A stretch of 64,000 nt of DNA, taken from contig CABIZF010000016.1 in assembly GCA_902363135.1 (NCBI GenBank), positions 2,785-66,784 of the forward strand, read 5' to 3'. The notes beneath the pieces are model-generated. The model saw only the letters and a list, made by a program, of their open reading frames with translations, searched no databases and had not been told where the DNA came from. Of the stretch, positions 60,227 to 64,000 are shown piece by piece; the stretch's first letter is position 1, and every line of letters starts with the position of its first letter. A program made the position numbers and the translations under genes. The stretch comes from Lachnospiraceae bacterium (GTDB lineage: Bacteria > Bacillota > Clostridia > Lachnospirales > Lachnospiraceae).

Positions 60227-62119
60227 ATGAAAAAGGAAAAACGTTCCTTTGGGAAAATTCTGATGGTACTGACACTGATCTTCTTCTACCTTCCGATCGT
60301 GTATATGGTCATCTTTTCATTCAACAGCGGAAAGTCGCTGACCAGTTTTTCGGGATTTTCTCTGCGCTGGTACCGGCATATGATGGAATCGCACACGATG
60401 ATGGAGTCTCTGTATACGACATTCAGTATTGCCCTGATCGCGACGGCGATCTCTACGGTTGTGGGTACGATCTCGGCGATCGGCCTGTCAAAGTCAAAGA
60501 AAATCGTGCAGAATCTGATGGAACAGGTCAATAATCTTCCGATGATGAATCCGGAGATCGTAACGGCAATCGGCTTTATGCTGCTGTTCATTACGTTCCG
60601 GGTGGAGAAGGGCTATGTAACGATGCTGCTCGCACATATCGCATTCTGTATTCCGTATGTCATGCTCTCGGTCATGCCGAAGATTCGTTCGCTTGATCCG
60701 AATCTTGCAGATGCGGCGATGGATCTCGGTGCGACACCGTGGCGGGCGCTGACGAAGGTCATCGTTCCGCAGATCATGCCGGGCATCGTCTCCGGTGCAC
60801 TGATTGCATTTACGATGTCGATTGATGATTTTATCATTTCGTATTTTGTCACCGGCGGCGGTGTGAAAAATCTAAGCATCACGGTTTACACGATGAGCAA
60901 ACGGGTCAACCCGAGCATCAATGCGATTTCCACACTGGTTGTACTGCTCATCACAGCCGTGCTCGTGCTCATCAATGTTGCTCCGAAGCGGATGGCGCAG
61001 CGGGCACAGAAGGCAGAACTTCGGGGACACCGGATTGTTATGCCGACAGCCGTTGCCGTGTGTGCGGCAGTCGCAGTGCTTGTGTTTGTAAAGGTAAATG
61101 GCGGCAATTCGGCACTTCCATATGAAGGACAGACACTCCACGTATACAACTGGGGCGAGTATACTGGTGAAAACCTGCTGAATGATTTTGAAGCAAAGAC
61201 CGGCGCAAAGGTTGTTATGGAAAACTTTGATTCGAATGAGCAGATGTACATCAAGGTGGCAAACGGCGAGACCTATGATGTGCTTGTGCCGAGCGATTAT
61301 ATGATTCAGCGCCTGATCGGGGAGGACTATCTGCAGAAGCTGGATAAGACGAAGCTGGACTGCATGGATAAGCTCTGCGAGGATGTTATCGGGCTGCCAT
61401 ATGATCCGAACAATGACTATTCGATTCCGTATTTCTGGGGAACGGTCGGGATTGTGTATGATAAAAATCAGGTCGACATCGAAGACCTGGAACGGGAAGG
61501 CTTTGAAATCTTCCGTGATCCGAAATACCGTGGCAACATTTATCTGTATGATTCGGAGCGAGACTCCTTTATGATGGCGTTGAAGGCACTGGGTTATTCA
61601 ATGAACACATCGAGTGAGAAGGAGCTGCAGGAGGCATACGAGTGGCTTGTGAGCTGCGTACAGACGATGAAGCCGGAAATCGTCACCGATGAGATTATTG
61701 ACAACATGGCGCAGGGCAGAAAGGCGCTTGGACTGATATATTCCGGCGATGCGGCCTATGTCATGGCGGAAAATGAGGACATGGGTTATTATCTGCCAGA
61801 GAGCGGCACGAATCTCTGGTCCGACGCAATGGTCATTCCGGCGAATGCGAAAAATCCGGAGCTGGCGCATGAATTTATTAATTTTGTCAGTGACTATGAG
61901 GGCGCCTATGACAATTCCAGTTTCGTCGGTTATACGTCCGCGAATCAGGAGGTCATGGATACCTTATACGGAGAGGGCGGCGAGTACGAGGGTATTGATG
62001 CCTACGTGCCGCGTTCCGGATATCCGAAGGATGAGGTATTCGAGTATAATGAGGATACGAGAAAGACGATTGCAAACCTGTGGAGCAAGGTGAAGATTGC
62101 GGCAAGTAACGCAGAGTAA
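60227..62119 (+). CDS. Fused PotC permease and PotD substrate-binding protein
   Basis: A 630-residue fusion. Residues 1-270 are PotC (six membrane segments, EAA loop LADAAMDLGATPWRALTKVI). A seventh hydrophobic segment (TAVAVCAAVAVLVFVKV) leads into an extracellular PotD domain (LHVYNWGEYTGENLLNDFEA, YDVLVPSDYMIQRLIGED, GLIYSGDAAYVMAENEDMGY). Binding protein and permease are thus tethered, so no free lipoprotein is needed. The frame is continuous. It completes the operon and ends at a strong terminator. Confidence 0.94.
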   Translation: MKKEKRSFGKILMVLTLIFFYLPIVYMVIFSFNSGKSLTSFSGFSLRWYRHMMESHTMMESLYTTFSIALIATAISTVVGTISAIGLSKSKKIVQNLMEQVNNLPMMNPEIVTAIGFMLLFITFRVEKGYVTMLLAHIAFCIPYVMLSVMPKIRSLDPNLADAAMDLGATPWRALTKVIVPQIMPGIVSGALIAFTMSIDDFIISYFVTGGGVKNLSITVYTMSKRVNPSINAISTLVVLLITAVLVLINVAPKRMAQRAQKAELRGHRIVMPTAVAVCAAVAVLVFVKVNGGNSALPYEGQTLHVYNWGEYTGENLLNDFEAKTGAKVVMENFDSNEQMYIKVANGETYDVLVPSDYMIQRLIGEDYLQKLDKTKLDCMDKLCEDVIGLPYDPNNDYSIPYFWGTVGIVYDKNQVDIEDLEREGFEIFRDPKYRGNIYLYDSERDSFMMALKALGYSMNTSSEKELQEAYEWLVSCVQTMKPEIVTDEIIDNMAQGRKALGLIYSGDAAYVMAENEDMGYYLPESGTNLWSDAMVIPANAKNPELAHEFINFVSDYEGAYDNSSFVGYTSANQEVMDTLYGEGGEYEGIDAYVPRSGYPKDEVFEYNEDTRKTIANLWSKVKIAASNAE

Positions 62120-62139
62120 ATGACCCTGGCATCATCAGA

Positions 62140-62180
62140 AGCAGATATGTATATTTGGAAATATGCATATCTGCTTTTTT
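62140..62180 (+). terminator. Terminator of the pot operon
   Basis: Perfect ten-base stem AGCAGATATG/CATATCTGCT extended by ATATTT/AAATAT, then a T-run. A-rich sequence is absent upstream, so it acts mainly on the plus strand. Confidence 0.92.
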
Positions 62181-62250
62181 GTTGAATCAAGCAAGTTGTT
62201 GTTCATTTCTGCGGAGCCCTGCCTGTGAGCAAACAGGGAAATGGTCAAGT

Positions 62251-64000
62251 TTAGAAATCCTTCCGGATAAACACCGCCACCGACCGCGGGCGCAGGATAA
62301 ATTCATGATCGATTCGGATCTCCTGCCCTTCCGGGTAGCAGTAGCGTCCATAGCCGTCCCCGAAGGTATTCACGGAGAGATACCACGCGCCGCCGTGCTG
62401 CAGCCTCGGAAGGGTAATGGATACATCTTCCCAGTAGCTGTTGACCGACACGTAGACAATATCATCGCTTCCGTTTGCGCTGTTATATCCGGCGAAGCTG
62501 ACGCTGAAGGTATGCGCATCGCGCGGAATATCGACTTCGTCTGCGTTGGTGTTGTGTGTGTGGATCGGGTCCATGCCACAGACGGCATCCGGCAGCTTTT
62601 TGCGGATGATCGGGTGGCGTTTGCGGAACCGGATCATGTACTGGAAAAAGGAGAAGAGCTCCTGATTTTTTGCAAGCAGACTCCAGTCGAGCCAGGAAAT
62701 CTCATTGTCCTGGCAGTAGCTGTTGTTGTTGCCATACTGCGTGTTGCCGAATTCATCGCCGGCGAGGAACATCGGCGTGCCGCGGCTGCACATGAGCACG
62801 GCACAGGCGTTCCGGATCATCCGGTAGCGGAGCTTTAAAACCTCCGGGTCGTTGGTATCGCCTTCCGCACCGCAGTTCCAGCTGCGGTTGTCATTGCAGC
62901 CGTCAGTATTGTTCCAGCCGTTGCATTCATTGTGCTTTTCATTATAAGAATACAGATCATATAAGGTAAATCCATCGTGGCAGGTCAGAAAGTTGACGCA
63001 GGAATTGTATCCGGCGTAATTACCTGCAGAATGAGAGTAGTAGCCGCCGTACAGATCCCCGGAGCCGGAAATACTCCATGCGGCATCCCATGATTGCCAG
63101 AAGTCCCCTTTTAAGAAACTGCGGAGTGCGTCGCGATACCGGCCGTTCCACTCTGCCCAGCGGTGATTGGCCGGGAAGCTGCCGACCTGATACATCCCGC
63201 CGGCATCCCATGCTTCCGCGATCAGCTTTACGTTGCTTAAGACCGGATCACAGGCAAGTGTCTTTAAAAGCGGTGGATTGTTCATCGGAGAACCGTCTTC
63301 GTTTCTTCCGAGAATCGTCGCCAGATCAAACCGGAATCCGTCGATGCGGTAGCTGATCGTCCAGTACCGCAGGCATTCCAGAATCATCTGCTGCACGATC
63401 GGATGGTTGCAGTTTAAGGTATTGCCGCAGCCGCTGAAATTGTAATAGTTTCCATCCGGCGTGAGCATATAGTAGATGTTGTTGTCAAAGCCCTTGAAGG
63501 AGAAGCTGGGGCCCATCTCATTTCCTTCGGCCGTATGGTTGAACACGACATCCAGGATGATTTCGATCCCATTCTCATGCAGTGCCCGGATCAGTTCCTT
63601 AAGCTCAGTGCCTTCATGGTTGCGCTCCATTTCAGAGGCATAGCTCGTGTTCGGTGCGAAGAAGCTGACAGTATTATAGCCCCAGTATTCGAGCAGCCGC
63701 TGGCCGTTCACTTCACGCACATTCATACACTCATCAAACTCAAAGATCGGCATCAGCTCTACGGCATTGATCCCCAGCTCTTTTAAATAGGGAATTTTTT
63801 CCTTCAATCCCGCAAAGGTGCCTTTGTGAGTCACACCGGAGGAGTCATGCTTTGTGAAGCCGCGCACGTGAAGCTCATAAATAATCAGCTCGCTCATTTC
63901 ACGGGAAGACTGTGATGCATCGCCCCAGTCAAAAATATCCTTTACTACCCGGGCGTGATAAGCGTGCGGTTTTTTGATTCCCCACACATTCTGGCCGGTG
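62251..64000 (-). CDS. glgX: Glycogen debranching enzyme, GlgX-type GH13 (5' end outside window)
   Basis: The visible 583 residues include most of a GH13 isoamylase/GlgX-type enzyme that removes alpha-1,6 branches. Motifs are DVVFNHTAEG (region I), GFRFDLATIL (region II, nucleophile Asp), LIAEAWDAGG (region III, acid/base Glu) and FLTCHDGFTL (region IV). The N-terminal CBM48 domain lies beyond 64000, since the frame stays open to the edge. The C-terminal beta domain ends in RPRSVAVFIRKDF. Together with glgB at 4417 it indicates glycogen turnover. Confidence 0.93.
   Translation of the reverse strand, partial: TGQNVWGIKKPHAYHARVVKDIFDWGDASQSSREMSELIIYELHVRGFTKHDSSGVTHKGTFAGLKEKIPYLKELGINAVELMPIFEFDECMNVREVNGQRLLEYWGYNTVSFFAPNTSYASEMERNHEGTELKELIRALHENGIEIILDVVFNHTAEGNEMGPSFSFKGFDNNIYYMLTPDGNYYNFSGCGNTLNCNHPIVQQMILECLRYWTISYRIDGFRFDLATILGRNEDGSPMNNPPLLKTLACDPVLSNVKLIAEAWDAGGMYQVGSFPANHRWAEWNGRYRDALRSFLKGDFWQSWDAAWSISGSGDLYGGYYSHSAGNYAGYNSCVNFLTCHDGFTLYDLYSYNEKHNECNGWNNTDGCNDNRSWNCGAEGDTNDPEVLKLRYRMIRNACAVLMCSRGTPMFLAGDEFGNTQYGNNNSYCQDNEISWLDWSLLAKNQELFSFFQYMIRFRKRHPIIRKKLPDAVCGMDPIHTHNTNADEVDIPRDAHTFSVSFAGYNSANGSDDIVYVSVNSYWEDVSITLPRLQHGGAWYLSVNTFGDGYGRYCYPEGQEIRIDHEFILRPRSVAVFIRKDF

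Noticed and set aside
62181..62240. Another family B repeat after the pot operon (GAATCAAGCAAGT at 62184).
   Set aside because: Only about 13 bases match and no pairing partner for the outer stem is present.
62155..62838. A plus-strand frame opposite glgX.
   Set aside because: Shadow of the GH13 debranching enzyme, begins in the pot operon terminator.

Overview
The window looks like a chromosomal segment of a gut-type Lachnospiraceae (Bacillota, Clostridia). Supporting this are a clostridial 23S rRNA end followed by a tRNA array, a Firmicutes-type Tad pilus locus with DUF5702 and TadE-like proteins, GH13 glycogen enzymes, a DacF-type carboxypeptidase, a BirA-operated bioY and a potABCD operon with a fused PotC-PotD. 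The species cannot be fixed from the sequence alone. No conjugation, phage structural or CRISPR genes are visible.

Layout. 1-1635: 3' end of a 23S rRNA gene (no 5S follows), then seven tRNA genes (Asp, Val, Thr, Tyr, fMet, Phe, Lys) with their own promoter and a terminator. 1755-7562: TetR regulator, GH13 glucosidase, branching enzyme GlgB and a CdaR-type regulator. 8085-36928: a Tad (Flp) pilus locus, split by a mobile element. 36965-54677: housekeeping and accessory genes (GNAT, rhomboid, HIT, sigma factor, MurG, beta-CASP nuclease, transglutaminase lipoprotein, DD-carboxypeptidase, secreted FKBP/trigger-factor-like foldase, patatin, MATE pump, TetR). 54904-62119: DegV, BioY and a polyamine uptake operon with its XRE-cupin regulator. 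62251-64000: a GlgX-type debranching enzyme that runs off the right edge.

The most striking event is an 18.66-kb element (10460-29116) inserted inside the secretion ATPase gene cpaF. The two cpaF halves (9603-10459 and 29117-29483) rejoin exactly in frame into 407 codons across the conserved motif that follows Walker B. The element has near-identical terminal inverted repeats (TTTATATGKAC). Its right end carries a Tn554-like cassette of three tyrosine recombinases plus TnpC-like and TnpV-like proteins, under a divergent XRE repressor with a repeated operator. Cargo includes a type IIL-like restriction-modification enzyme, a serine recombinase with an unusual C-terminal domain that recurs in its two neighbours, two ParB-like proteins, a decayed second serine recombinase and an unassigned structured non-coding block. 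Clean excision would restore the pilus motor gene, so the element may act as a genetic switch for the Tad pilus; this is inference.

The second striking feature is a family of intergenic repeats (at least ten copies or fragments) that fold as a cloverleaf: an outer stem, three arms and a hairpin-rich tail. Two families with different sequences keep the same architecture, and paired positions change together, which points to selection on RNA or hairpin structure. Forward copies usually start at, or overlap, the stop codon of the upstream gene and end near the start of the next co-oriented gene (glgB, the Tad locus, flp, potA). One copy has itself been hit by a 157-bp MITE-like insertion with a CTAG duplication.
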